64,000 nt of DNA from Polyodon spathula (GCF_017654505.1 NC_054535.1:80464103-80528102); one strand, 5' to 3'; shown: positions 13,694 through 24,599, counted from the stretch's first letter. The notes: generated by a model not told the origin, from the sequence alone. Numbers and translations are program-made.

Positions 13694-13985
13694 AGCCTTG
13701 TGAACACCGGTTCAAGTGTGACGGTGGGGCCGGATGTCTACTAGCAAGCCGCTGAGAAACAGCAAACCCTCATTGAGCCCACTATGGTCCAACTGCGAGA
13801 TGTGACTGTGGAGCTTGCTCCAATGTGGTGAAAAGGGCCCATGAGAATTCAAATTGGGGACCTCAGTGTATGCCACGAGGTGTGGGTCGCAGCCATGCAA
13901 GACCTCTGCATCCTGGAGCTGGACTTTCTCCACCGAAGCTGCAGCCAAATGGACCTCCAGAAAAAGGCTCCTCAAGTTCCAGTGG
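13694..13985 (+). pseudogene. Ty3/Gypsy retroelement protease remnant
   Basis: Frame +2 from 13694 reads SLVNTGSSVTVGPDV, the retropepsin active-site block, with the catalytic Asp of DTG replaced by Asn (codon AAC). A stop follows. The same frame then shows VQLRDVTVELAP, and after another stop GPMRIQIGDLSVCHEVWVAA, then the block MQDLCILELDFL, matching the Gypsy pattern in which protease ends in a CILGLDFL-like motif. Reverse transcriptase does not follow. At about 13972-13985 the sequence switches to an opposed DIRS-like remnant. Confidence 0.75.
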
Positions 13986-14519
13986 GGCACTGCAGGTTCG
14001 GGCACACGGGGTCCTTGGGCATACCTCCCACTGGTGGAGCCTTAACCAAGGCTGCAATGATGGAGTCCACAAGGGGAAACCTGGCCAGGTCCAGCTTCTC
14101 TGCCCCTTCCAGCGAGGCCAGAGGAGAACCATGTCTCAATTGTGCCAGCACTGTAGCAGGGTGGTTCCAAGAGGAACACTTCTCCTCCATGAAATCGGGG
14201 AACGCTGGGAAAGGTTGAGCTAAGGAAGCCATGTCATGCAGTCGAAAGATGGAACGGTGTGGCTCTGTCTGTGCTGTCCAGGGGACCTGCAGGTACGCCG
14301 CTGCGTGCGCCATAGGCACGGGCACGGACCCTGCCAGTGGCGGCGTGCTAGCAACCGACAACGAGGGAAGTCTCGGTGAGGAGTATATGGCTGGCCTGGC
14401 AAAAGCAGCAGTGGAGCAGCTACTGCTCTGTGCGAGTATGGGAACGCGTAGCTACAATGAAAACGAGGCCCAACCGGGGCCCGCAGGCGGCTGGTGGGCG
14501 AACTCGACAACGTGGACAA
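13972..14519 (-). pseudogene. DIRS-type retroelement gag-like remnant
   Basis: Minus-strand translation from about 14519 to 13972 gives FPDFMEEKCSSWNHPATV, then SPLASLEGAEKLDLARFPLV, then IIAALVKAPPVGGMPKDPVCPN. This is the pattern I associate with the ORF1 (gag-like) protein of fish DIRS-like elements. It stops where the + strand Gypsy protease remnant begins. The DIRS terminal sequence at 14865-15015 lies on its 5' side, consistent with one minus-strand element. No tyrosine recombinase or RT segment is seen. Confidence 0.65.
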
Positions 14520-14864
14520 GGCAAGCCTGGTCCCGTGGAGTAATAGTGCTCTTCGAAGTAAGAAAAGGTGAAAAACATATACAATTCTTAAAATAATACC
14601 GTACTAAGACGGACAGACAGAAAGAAGCAGCCTGACACACTGAGCACGCAGGTGCTGATAGTCTAATAAAAAGGCTACAAATTTTTTAAACTACTGATTC
14701 CAGGAAAAGCGGAGACAGGCAGCTTTCAGCACAAAGTGCAGGGGAACTAGCTGTAGCTTACGCAGCACTTTTTAAAAGAAAAAGAGGGCTCAATGCAACA
14801 CAGAGATCTTACATTACCAATGTGAGAAGCGAAAGAGAATGATCCTCCTCCACGTGAGGTTAAG

Positions 14865-15015
14865 TACTCTCGGGAGGCGGGACTGAGGGGGTCACTGGGG
14901 GGAGGGGGCCTATCAGCAGCTTTGATATAAAGAGCTCAGTGACACCTACAAATAGGCAGGAGTGTATTCCATAACGATGTGGTGGCCATCTTCTAATTGA
15001 AAGGGAACAGCGGCT
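14865..15015 (-). repeat. DIRS-like terminal repeat, single copy
   Basis: This segment (GGGCCTATCAGCAGCTTTGA, CAGTGACACCTACAAATAGG, GTGGCCATCTTCTAATTGAA) has two related copies at 30780-31240, where they are arranged head to head. It lies just 5' of the DIRS gag-like remnant. The assignment to a DIRS terminal repeat is from this context. Confidence 0.55.
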
Positions 15016-15228
15016 GTCTGGATGCTTTACAGCTGGAGGACCTGCTGCACTAGTGATAGGTGAAATGATATAGACAGCAGCCACTACACCAAACCACGAA
15101 GAATACACCAGCAAGTAACCTTACTGAAAATCCAGCACAGGCCCTATATTAGCAAGCCATTTTCAACCACAGAGCTAATCTACTAACATAATAGACTACC
15201 ATGATTAAAATAAACGGTTAAAGGTAAC

Positions 15229-15440
15229 TGTGACAAAGATGGCTTGAGTGTCGTGGTGGTGACATCAGCGTCCAGGAAGCACATAAACAACCAAAGGTAG
15301 GGGGCTTTATTAAGTAATAAAACAAACACGTTTTATAAAACTGTTGTATCATACGACAAACAAACAAAAGTTGAACACAATTAAAAAAATAAGTAATTAA
15401 ATAATTAAACAATTAAATAATCATTTAAAAAAATTTAAAT
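15229..15440 (-). mobile_element. LTR fragment, minus strand
   Basis: The left edge reads TGTGACAAAGATGGCTT, the complement of the terminal TCTTTGTGACA of the solo LTR at 11942-12555. An AATAAAG poly(A)-like hexamer occurs in the minus direction near 15310. No matching outer end or target duplication was found, so it is taken as truncated. Confidence 0.45.
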
Positions 15441-17657
15441 AATAATAAAGCTTCATTTTTTACCCTTCTACAAAACTGATCACAAGAAACACATGTAGCT
15501 GCAGGCGCTATGTAGCCCCAATTATACATTTCTTTTTTTCCCCCAATATGTTCTCCAAAACAGGAATTGGCATGTGTTGGGCATTTTTGGAGATGTATTG
15601 CTGTAGTTCCATGGCATTATTAAAACATCGCTGAAATATTCAATAGAATGTAGCGTCTTTCTTTCTTTTATTTTTTATGCAATGAAGGGTTAGTTTGCTG
15701 ATATTATGTTCAACTTATGTTTGTTGTTTGATTTGTAAAACCATTTAAGCGGATGAATCCCTCTAGGAAGCAGGGAAATGAAATGTCAATTAATTTACTG
15801 TATTTCAACATTGTTCTCTGTAATGTATCTGCCCTTGTAAATACACTTGTATATTGTGTATAGTGTTGTAAATACAAAGCAGCCTAAGTGGGCTATATCG
15901 TAAGCGGCAATGGTACATAAATACACATTTACAAGGTTGACCCATTCTGTCTGGCGCTGTAGATTTACACATCTGAGCAGAATGGAGCAAGGTAGGAACG
16001 GGGGAAGTTGATATTCTTTGTTTGGTTGCTAATTTGCCATTAAATAAAGTGAAATGGACTTGCTTTGTCTCTGTTTCTAATACTAATAATAATAATACCA
16101 CCAACAACAAACACAGCTAACACAACTTGGGCTTTCAGATGTTAATACCATGCTCCTCTGGTCGTGTCTTCCTGGGCGCCGGTTCCCGTTGATGCTCGTT
16201 TAGCCTTTAGGTGACTGGAGGCAGATGGAGGGCATGGAACTATACTTGAACGAGAGGTGTGTTTTAGCTGTGTACGTAATTGTACTTTTCATGCTACACA
16301 ATAGCATTCAATCGATATAAACATTACTTTTCACTATATAATGACGTTTTGTCATGAGTTTACAGGGTGGTCGACATGCTAGTACACTATGGGCGTTTAA
16401 ATATATTTACCCCCGGGCGCCCTTGGGCTTCCCCGGTCATAAATTATAAATAATGCTTTGCTTATAAATTAATTATATATAGTAAGGTTTTCTTGACTTT
16501 TCTACACAATAGACAATTTCCTGGATACAAAATCTTAACCCATTAAAATATGCAGGCGTTGCCATCAACATCACTGTTATGTTGCTGTTGCAAATGCACC
16601 AAACAAATAAAATAAGAATATTGGAATCTTAAGAAAAGCATTGGGTTTGAAACATTTCAAGACTTTAATCTACAACTCTTATAAAATAATAATACAAAAG
16701 CAATAAATCATTTTTTAAATGTTTTTTTTTTTTTTTTTTTTTTTTTTATTTATTTATAAATTAATTAATATAACAAGAAAACACTAACCGTTTGTTTTAA
16801 GATTCTTTAAAACCAAAAAGACAATAATATTGATCCTGGCACAACGAATCAACACCGATCATTTTTGGGCACGTGGATTCAAATGCGGAGAAAGGCTATA
16901 AAATAGAATTTGACTGTATAACTATTATTAGTATGTATTATTAGTTTGCTATTTTGTTAATTTCGTATTTTTTTTATCTATTAATTGTTGAAAACACTAA
17001 TATAAAAAGAAAAAAAAAACTTTAATGTGTAGTAAAGTTAGTAAGATAATAACTTTTTAAAATAAGTATCTTGCATTCTCAATTAACAGTAGCTGCAACA
17101 TTTATTAAGTAATTGATTATTGATCACCGTGCTGCCCTATTGGGACCGTGCATTCTGTTACTAACTAAAGCTCTTGTTTTTTTTTGGTTATGAGAAATGG
17201 CAGAATCCATTGAAAAAATGGATGTCTTCTTGCTTTTTAATAACAGTTTCACAATGGATAGATTATTATGTATTTTCGGTTGAAGGCTTTTCAAAACAAG
17301 TCCATCTGGTTTGAATTGAAAATCAATGATAACTGCAAAACTTTACATGTTTGAGATAAATCAACGTGATTGGAAGATGTGTTTAAACGGTATTATAACA
17401 ATAAATCCATGCTGGGGTTATATTGAGCTCATTGTATTTCTTCATCAACAGTACATACATAAATACAATAAAATACATAATATTTATTGGTGCTTTTGAA
17501 GCAATAAACACATCTGTTTATTTTCTAACTTTTAAGTTTTACAAGTGACAAATCAGAATTCGTTTTAGATTAGCCATATTCCTTGGAACTGATGTTTTCG
17601 TGGAAGCGAACTTTCTTACAGGACTGAATAATTTGACCTTTTTTTTTATTACAATAG
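15441..17657. other. Intergenic, AT-rich, upstream of the cytokine-like gene
   Basis: No exon is supported. A good TATA-like TATAAAAT lies at 16897-16904. A short ORF at about 16225-16320 has a signal-peptide-like hydrophobic core but no splice donor after it. Runs of T (16722-16747) occur. Regulatory sequence for the cytokine-like gene could lie here. Confidence 0.4.
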
Positions 17658-17782
17658 TTCAAAACACACACCTCTGCATGTTGAATGAATGTGTTCAAAA
17701 GCTTTATTTGTGGGGGCGTCTGGTGTATATATGTATATGGAGAGCAATAATGTCCACTATTCAAGCAGAAGCTGAAAGATGG
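17658..17782 (+). other. Possible leader exon ending in ATG-G for the cytokine-like gene
   Basis: A polypyrimidine tract and AG (to 17657) precede this stretch, and a strong donor (GG|GTAAGA) follows at 17783. The last four exon bases are ATGG, with A at -3 and G at +4 of the ATG, a favourable start context. The phase-1 end fits the phase of the helix-A exon downstream. This is a hypothesis only. The stretch also has an open frame ending in phase 0 that does not join the next exon in frame. Confidence 0.3.
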
Positions 17783-17880
17783 GTAAGAGACCAAAGATTA
17801 TTAACAATCGGAGAATAATTTATAATTTAATGTCTGGTTATTTTAGTTACTTGATTAAGTATTTTGAGTTTTGAATGACT

Positions 17881-17913
17881 ATATATATATATATATATAT
17901 ATAGATATATTAT

Positions 17914-17953
<40 letters not shown>
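17881..17953. repeat. (TA)n microsatellite
   Basis: A TA run with GATATA interruptions, immediately upstream of the acceptor region of the cytokine-like helix-A exon. Confidence 0.9.
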
Positions 17954-17956
<3 letters not shown>

Positions 17957-18023
17957 CTTTTTTCTTTTTAGTTAATTTAAAGCAGTCATCGCCATTCTCC
18001 TGCTTTTGAATTGATGCTTGCAG

Positions 18024-18097
18024 GAGCCAATTGTAACCACAAAGCAATCCAAGATGATTATGTAAACTTAATCCAACTTTATTTTTCAGACCTACCG
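18024..18097 (+). CDS. Cytokine-like gene, helix-A exon
   Basis: The acceptor is TTGCAG (to 18023). The first two bases complete a codon, followed by 24 codons to a GTAAG donor at 18098. The sequence ANCNHKAIQDDYVNLIQLYF is an amphipathic helix with an N-terminal cysteine, the helix-A pattern of IL-7 and TSLP. An alternative acceptor at CAG 17985 would extend the exon by 38 bases. In a shifted frame these encode a signal-peptide-like VIAILLL stretch (see findings). Confidence 0.7.
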
Positions 18098-18402
18098 GTA
18101 AGTTTTTTTTTTTCTTCTTCTTCACTGTCTGTATAATTTTCTGTAGAAATAGCACACATTTATGAAAATATAATTTTTAAAAATACATTTTATAATACAT
18201 AAAGGAATAAATTAAAAATCAATAAATAACTAAACTATTTTTTATGAACAATGATGTTTATAAAACTGCACAGTGAAACAAACAAAAAGAGAGTAATAAT
18301 AAATATTTGTCTACACTAATTTTAATGCTGGCATTGTAACCTAGTAAATATTACTTTTTTTGGTCTTGATAAATACACTATATCGGATATAGCCGCATAT
18401 AC

Positions 18403-18447
<45 letters not shown>

Positions 18448-18463
18448 TATATATATTATATAT

Positions 18464-18509
<46 letters not shown>

Positions 18510-19301
18510 CTCCTTAGTAGATAGATAAAGTCATAAAAAAAACAATAAACCACTTGATTCTTATTAAATGTTTATTATGTTGTTTTACATGTCTTTTTTT
18601 ATAGGAATGCCCAAAATACAGGCGAGAAGTAAACAATTCTATGGTAATTTTAAAAGAAAAATATTTTCTTTCCTTTCTAAAAGTACATCCACTTGTGTTA
18701 GAAAGCTCTTGTATAGATTATGATTTATACATCAGATTTATTATTGTTACACTGAAATAGAGTGCATTCTTTTATAATAGTGCTATAACAATCACGTGTA
18801 CATTAATATTGAGAACAGCTTATTTGTAAAGACAGGGTTTTAGCCTTTAGCTGTAAACTTACCTATAACTTTAAAGGACTGTTCATAGATGCACGTAAAG
18901 CCTGTAACTGTATATTACAATGACCTCAATACAGAGTTGTGATTTTTGTAATGATTATACATCTCTGAATAACCCTTTATTGTTTGGTAAGTGTTATTTG
19001 CTACATGGAGCTCTTCAGAAAAATCATCTTTTACAAGAAGGACATTGTTATCTCCCACTGTGATGTAGTGGAGACGGTGATAATAATGTGCCCCACTTCA
19101 CATTTCTGAATGCATCTGCAGAACTGTTTATCCACTTGTCATGAAACTTGTTATTATCATATTGAACTGTAGAAACACAAGAAAATTGCCACTCATCCAG
19201 ATACGATGGTCCCGATTTTGAAGCTTGGTAACATATGCAGTCAGTCTTTGAATAAAAAGATTTTAAACACAAACCCCACCCCCCCCCTTGCATTTTTGCA
19301 T

Positions 19302-19373
<72 letters not shown>

Positions 19374-19940
19374 ATTCAATTAAAAAATTGAAAGTCCGAT
19401 GTGTGCTTTTGAACTTGATAATAGTGAGTAAAAGTACTCAAAATCATGCACCAGGGTCTGAAAATCAAGACCAATGTGTGTAAAGAATAAAGTGTCCTCT
19501 ATGGCTGCCCTGGTCTCCTGTTCCCTTACTGAAAATAATTCATGTTGTTTATTGCATTTAAATGACGCACCAGATGCTGATAATTTTGCCATAAAATTAA
19601 TAGTTTTTTTTTTTTTTTTTTTAAACAGTGTACTGATGACTTTGGTCGGAAAAAATTACTGCAGGGCATTTGGAATGAGGCTTACACTCTAAGACGTCTG
19701 AAAATAATACAAAAATACACAATACAAACCATTGAGGTGAGATAACTGGCTGTAATAGTGTTCAAATATCTATCTATTAAAACAACAAACAATTCCGCTT
19801 CAGCTTTCATTTTGTTCTTTCAGAATCACTGCCCCGAAGACCTTAAAGAGTCCTTCAAACCCAGAAACATAAAAATGGGAGAGAATAAACATTGTGATCT
19901 ATACCAATTATGGCAGCAATATACCACATGTAACTTTTGA
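18024..19940 (+). CDS. TSLP/IL-7-like short-chain helical cytokine (spliced)
   Basis: This is the span of four exons (18024-18097, 18605-18643, 19629-19736, 19824-19940) that join in frame to 111 codons plus a stop. The predicted chain has exactly six cysteines. The first starts helix A (ANCNHKAIQDDYV), the second is in a tiny exon (ECPKYRR), the third starts the next helix (CTDDFGRKKLL), the fourth opens the last exon (NHCPEDL), and the last two form CDLYQLWQQYTTC. The C-x11-C ending equals the spacing of the last two cysteines of human IL-7 as I know it, and NKHC...LW resembles the TSLP C-terminus. The internal introns are phase 0, as usual in short-chain cytokines. The position between SLC25A46 and WDR36, same strand, is that of mammalian TSLP. 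Two ATTTA motifs (19959, 19974) follow the stop. The start and signal peptide are unresolved. Function as a secreted ligand of a gamma-chain/IL-7R-type receptor is inferred; expression is unknown. Confidence 0.72.
18396..18507. repeat. (TA)n-(GT)n compound microsatellite
   Basis: TA repeats with small interruptions to about 18465, then a GT run to about 18507, inside the intron between the first two supported cytokine exons. Confidence 0.95.
18605..18643 (+). CDS. Cytokine-like gene, 39-bp exon (A-B loop)
   Basis: The acceptor is TTTTTTTATAG and the donor GTAATT at 18644. Thirteen codons, ECPKYRREVNNSM, are in phase 0 on both sides. It carries the second cysteine and one N-glycosylation sequon (NNS). 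The small size and place match the short second coding exon I recall for TSLP. Confidence 0.65.
19303..19371. repeat. (TA)n microsatellite
   Basis: A pure TA run in an intron of the cytokine-like gene. Confidence 0.95.
19629..19736 (+). CDS. Cytokine-like gene, helix B/C exon
   Basis: A long T tract plus AAACAG acceptor, 36 codons, donor GTGAGA at 19737, phase 0 on both sides. The run CTDDFGRKKLLQGIWNEAYT then LRRLKIIQKY resembles the IL-7 region where a cysteine is followed by an LFRAARKLRQFL-like helix. Confidence 0.7.
19824..19940 (+). CDS. Cytokine-like gene, last coding exon (helix D)
   Basis: Acceptor TTGTTCTTTCAG, 38 codons, TGA at 19938-19940. It carries three cysteines: NHC at the start, then a basic stretch (KPRNIKMGENK), then CDLYQLWQQYTTC in helix D. 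The basic stretch before NKHC parallels the basic loop before NKC in mammalian TSLP. Confidence 0.72.
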   Translation, partial: NHCPEDLKESFKPRNIKMGENKHCDLYQLWQQYTTCNF

Positions 19941-20034
19941 ATGTTCATATGTTATATTATTTAGTTAAGATGTATTTAAGCTTTTAAACACTTTGACTGG
20001 TATTTGTATAATGCTTCATAAATATTATTATTGG

Positions 20035-20059
20035 TATATATATATATATAATAATATAT

Positions 20060-20115
<56 letters not shown>
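20035..20115. repeat. (TA)n microsatellite
   Basis: An interrupted TA run 95 bp after the cytokine-like stop codon. It may lie in the 3' UTR or just beyond; no clear AATAAA precedes it. Confidence 0.9.
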
Positions 20116-20117
<2 letters not shown>

Positions 20118-20667
20118 TATTTATATAATATTTGTATAAGTATTAGAAGGGCTTTACTTACCAGGGGGCCCCTGTAGGTACTTGTAGTTCTAACAGTCCA
20201 CACACGGAATTGCCAGGCTTATCCATGACTCACGCACATAGACACACAGACACACACATACTGTATATTATATGTCATCGAATTTCTCTGCCATTCACTT
20301 TCATTGGGATTTCAAATCTTGGTATCTGTGGTAAAATAACAGCTTACAGTTTGGATAAACAGATGTCACAAAGGGTCACACTGATAGCTTATGCACAGCA
20401 CCATGTTGCCAAGCAGAATGAGTCCAGGCAGAAGAAGAACAAATGGAAGTAATCCAGGACCTTAAAAAAGGGTTAAAATAATGTCGACATATAATAGCTA
20501 ACTACTAGCAACATTGAATGTATTTAGAGACAACCATCTCCACTCTGAAGACTTATCTTGCATAAATATACATACAATATTAACCCTTTGGGGATATTCT
20601 GGACAGTGTAAACATCTCTGGGTTATACTTTTTTGATCTACCTTACATGTCTATATAAAATGTATTA

Positions 20668-20840
20668 TAATATAAGAACATAAGAAAAAGAGGCCAGCAA
20701 TGCTCGTCTGGTTACAAGAAGATTATGGAGCCAAGAATGGTGTCTAGTCGCCGATAAAGCATCCCAGTGACTCAGCAGCAGCAACAACACCCATTCCATA
20801 CACTCATCCCTCTGTCATCTAGTCCTGTTGCTTAAAAATG
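20668..20840 (-). mobile_element. CR1 LINE 3' untranslated end
   Basis: On the minus strand this ends in TTTCTTATGTTCTTATA, the same 3' terminus as the CR1 copy ending at 43776, preceded by an untranslated tail. Only the 3' end is present, the usual product of incomplete reverse transcription. 20116-20667 holds nothing recognised. Confidence 0.65.
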
Positions 20841-22184
20841 ATCATCCAACAGAAGGGTTGCATTTCCCAAGCATGGTCATGGAGTCACACTAGTGGTCCC
20901 ACACCATTCAGCATACATGTGTTGTGTTGCCATTGTGATTCAAGCGCTTTACACTTTAATTCATAGCTTAAACAATGGGGAATATAAGGGTGGCTCAAAA
21001 GGAAGCTGAAATATTCAAATTGTTCAAGATAAATGTATAAGAAATAAAGGCAAAACATGTGGGGTGGCACATTCAATACAAAAGTAAATATCAACACACT
21101 GATTCAATAAATACTCGTACACCACTAATTACAGCACGGAAATTGCCTGCCTTTACACATAAGTTATTGGCAACTACTCTTATCTCTATTCCAGTATATC
21201 TAGTCCAATACGTAATACCATCACTTTGTAGAGCTTTCATTTTGCATTATGAAAGTTGCACACATGATGTTAAAATTTGTAATGGAATTTTTCATATTAG
21301 TAAACAACAAACAGTTTAATGCCTTTTAAAATTATTTTTAACATAGCACTTCTGATCCTGAAAGAACAATGACAACATCAAAATATACACGTTGCGTCTG
21401 GGAGTTCATTCTTTTAAAAGGAAAAGCTTATTTTTTACATTGTTTTTCCAAAGGCTCTTCTTGAGCATATTTCTCATAGAAAGATCTAAAAAAAAAAAAA
21501 AAAACTTAAAACATTCCAAATTGCAACCATTTATTTCCTTTACAAGATTCATGCTTTGGTTCTCTTTCCCACAGTACAATAGAAGTTAGTACATTTTTCT
21601 TGGCAACATTTCCCCAGGATATTCTTCTACAATTGTTTTTATTATTATTGTATAGTGACAGTGTTGTTTTCACTAATAGGAAACACCTTTAAGGTATTTC
21701 CTTGAACATGGATGTCTCATCATACCATCAGCCAAGGCTTTCCCTTTTACTGCCTATAGAACGTTACGTAAGCATGCTGATTATACCTATCAGATAAAAT
21801 AGCTTCCTTCTTCCAGTACGGAAAGGAAAGTACCTCAGTGGTGTTAGTATCGGTATATTTCAGTGTTCATTATGACATGCAGTTTCATTTAGATTATTTT
21901 ACTGAGAGGAAAGGTAGTTCTTCGCGTCAAATTATCAGCGAGAACTGTCAGATACTCGCTAATACAGCAATACGTGTTTTCAAAAGTAAATCAGCCAAAA
22001 GCACCATTTCACTTTTAATTTGTATTTCCCAACACTTTTGAAATGTAGAAATAAAGTCAATACCTGTGATACAGTGAGAGAAATAAGTCGTCAAAGTAAG
22101 GTAAAAATGTAATTATTTTCTTTTTCTCGCGTTTTTTTTATTTTTTTTGTGCTGATTTTTGCAGACCCCAGGCCCTTTTATCCA

Positions 22185-22188
<4 letters not shown>
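20841..22188. other. Intergenic, nothing recognised
   Basis: AT-rich sequence without a supported exon, RNA gene or element boundary. Short poly-A/T runs only. Confidence 0.5.

Positions 22189-22276
<88 letters not shown>
22189..22276. repeat. (TA)n microsatellite
   Basis: A pure TA run of about 88 bp. Confidence 0.97.
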
Positions 22277-22279
<3 letters not shown>

Positions 22280-22440
22280 GACATCCGAGTTTAATGACAA
22301 TATTCTTAACAAGGAAATATACCAGAAAACGCATTTATTTTGACATATGTATCATTTATATTAAACGATTTATTGCTATTTTAAAATGGACTAGTCACAC
22401 ACAAAAGATCCCAGGGAGTTTCTATCCACTCATAGTGTAA

Positions 22441-22822
22441 ATCTGAAACAAAAACGCATTGGAAATGTGAAAAAACGCCAAGTAAATACGCACAACTGTA
22501 AAAGCAGTGGGGTCAAGGTTGCCCCAATTATTTCTACTATACGTGGCTTGTGTTTTTTATGCAAATTCGATCCGCTTGTATTGTACCTGAAAAAAGTTAG
22601 CAGAAACAATTTGGGCAACCGTGGCCCCCACCGCATTTACAGTTGTGCCTATTTGCTTTGTGCTGGGCAAGGTTGCCCCAATGGTTTCTTGAAACTTGGC
22701 TTGTGTTTTTGATATCTCTACTTTAAGGCTGAGCACTTTTAATAACTTGCTGTTTTTTTTTTTTTTGTTTGTTTTATTTATTTATTTATTTTTTACATTT
22801 CCAATGCGTTTTTGTTTTAGAT
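22441..22822. mobile_element. MITE / foldback element with 27-bp terminal inverted repeats
   Basis: 22441-22467 and 22796-22822 are inverted copies with one mismatch (AAACAAAAACGCATTGGAAA in the left arm). Inside, the block GGTTGCCCCAAT occurs directly at about 22517 and 22671 and inverted at about 22608, giving nested stems. No transposase is present. The superfamily is not assigned and no clear target duplication is seen. Confidence 0.7.
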
Positions 22823-24400
22823 CACAAATACAACAAAGTTCACCTGGAAAGTGGAATGTACTCCTCTATAATATGATGTGGTGGTACCGTCATATTGCAT
22901 ACTGTGCATACAATAACACATTGATTTAATGTAATTATTTGCCGACATACACTTATATACACAATTACCTGTTATGTATTTCCATTTGCAATGCGGATCT
23001 TAAAGGAGCATTTTTGAAAGAAGTATGTTATTACACACACATATTTTCATTTTAACAAACGTTGGTACTTTACGAGGAAAAAACGGGAAATTTCACCCAT
23101 CCCTTCAACAACTAGCTGTCTCTGATCAACCAGTTGCTTAACCCAGTGATTGAAATGTTTTGCAGGCAGTGACTGAAAAACAAAAAAAGCCTGTATGCAA
23201 ACTGTGGGGTTTATTTAACGGAGTACTAATCCATATACATATTTTTTTTTAATAATCAATGTTTGTTATGACATGTTCTTAAAGGTAACAGCATAAAACA
23301 TTGAATTTTATATCCATTGAAGAATGCACATCACTGGACCTAGAACGTTATGCAGAACAATTTGCCTAACGACTTTCCATAACACTTAAAATCTCAAGTC
23401 GACATCTGAAATGGACAATGAGATATTAGTAGGTGAGGATCAGCAGCTAGATCTACCCGGAGGTTAAAGACTGTTACAAGCTCCCCTCGAGGGGATGTTT
23501 AATGACTACCAGGATTAAAGACAAGAAATGAAAGAAGATGAAACCTTTTTTCTTAAACATGGATTTTAATTATTAAATTGCATACTATGGCTTTTCATTA
23601 ACTACATAGAAAACAAGCAATCTAAAACTAACACTATACATACAAAGAAGCTATCAGTTTAATATCTGTTTATGATTTGATGTCTTTAACAAGCCTTGCA
23701 TTTACCCTCTGTATGATTAATTCATATGTGTTTTCTTAAAATATTAAAATAAAAAAGTGTATACTATTTAAAAGCAAGGTGACACTGTTTAAACTGAATA
23801 CATTTAATATTAATCTTAAATGGATGTTATTGATAGCATCCACAAAAGCACTGAAACACCGTGATTAAGAAATAATAATTGTTTTAGGGGTGGGCAGCAC
23901 CAATATTGATATTTTGATATGATATCGATATCGTTCGATATCACTAATCATTTCCATATCGCGATATCGAGGGTTAAAAAAACATGTATGCTCGCAAAGA
24001 TATACTTGTTATTGCTAATACTGCTAAAAACTACAAATGCAGTTTAATCACGTTTATATTATATTAAGGTACAACAAACTCTATACATACCAATCATTGT
24101 TAGTCTCGTAGGCAAACACCACACATTAAAATATTATTTAATCATTTTATTCCATTGATTGGCGGTTTTCTTTTTCTATTTCAAACATTCAATAGCTACA
24201 AATCAGGAAAAAACAACAAATCTACAACCTGTGTAATCTCTCTCGTGTGCTCTATTGTCGTTTCTGCACCTGTTTCCTCTCACCAGCTAATCCCTTACCG
24301 GAAACTATATCCTGTTTTCAAAAAGGGATACAACAAACAACCCAAAACACATAATAAACAGGAAAATCATCTTAAATAATTTGCTATATGTATATATTTT
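22823..24400. other. Intergenic, mostly unclassified
   Basis: At 23886-23990 a block rich in GATATCGATATCG words resembles hAT-type MITE ends seen in fish, but no partner end was found. Nothing else is recognised. Confidence 0.4.
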
Positions 24401-24599
24401 TTTTCTTCCATTCAGAACGTGGTCACAAGGTACCAAACGCTATTTGCATGCTGCATTAAGCACTATTGGGATTATTTTGAGATATGCACATGCGTCAGTG
24501 CTGCGATGTTTGGCCTTAGCATTGGAAGACAAGCTTAACATGACCAATAAATTGCCACCAGTTCCATCAAAGCATTACGCATAAAAGACAATTTTCATC

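Noticed and set aside
13825..14600. Overlapping open frames in several frames as host genes
   Set aside because: High GC removes stops by chance. Only the Gypsy protease and DIRS gag frames have family resemblance, and both are broken.
16225..16320. Short ORF with a strong signal-peptide-like core (RCVLAVYVIVLFMLHNSIQS) upstream of the cytokine-like exons
   Set aside because: It reaches a stop at about 16318-16320 and has no GT donor after the hydrophobic core, so it cannot be spliced to 18024 as read.
16897..16904. TATAAAAT as promoter of the cytokine-like gene
   Set aside because: Good sequence, but no supported first exon lies at the proper distance; kept only as a note.
17189..17275. 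Small ORF MAESIEKMDVFLLFNN... as first exon
   Set aside because: The phase would fit, but the donor (TCG|GTTGAA) is poor and the hydrophobic core is weak.
17549..17818. 90-codon open frame with hydrophobic stretches just before the cytokine-like exons
   Set aside because: The only ATG lies mid-frame, the frame ends in phase 0 at the GTAAGA donor, and this does not join the helix-A exon in frame.
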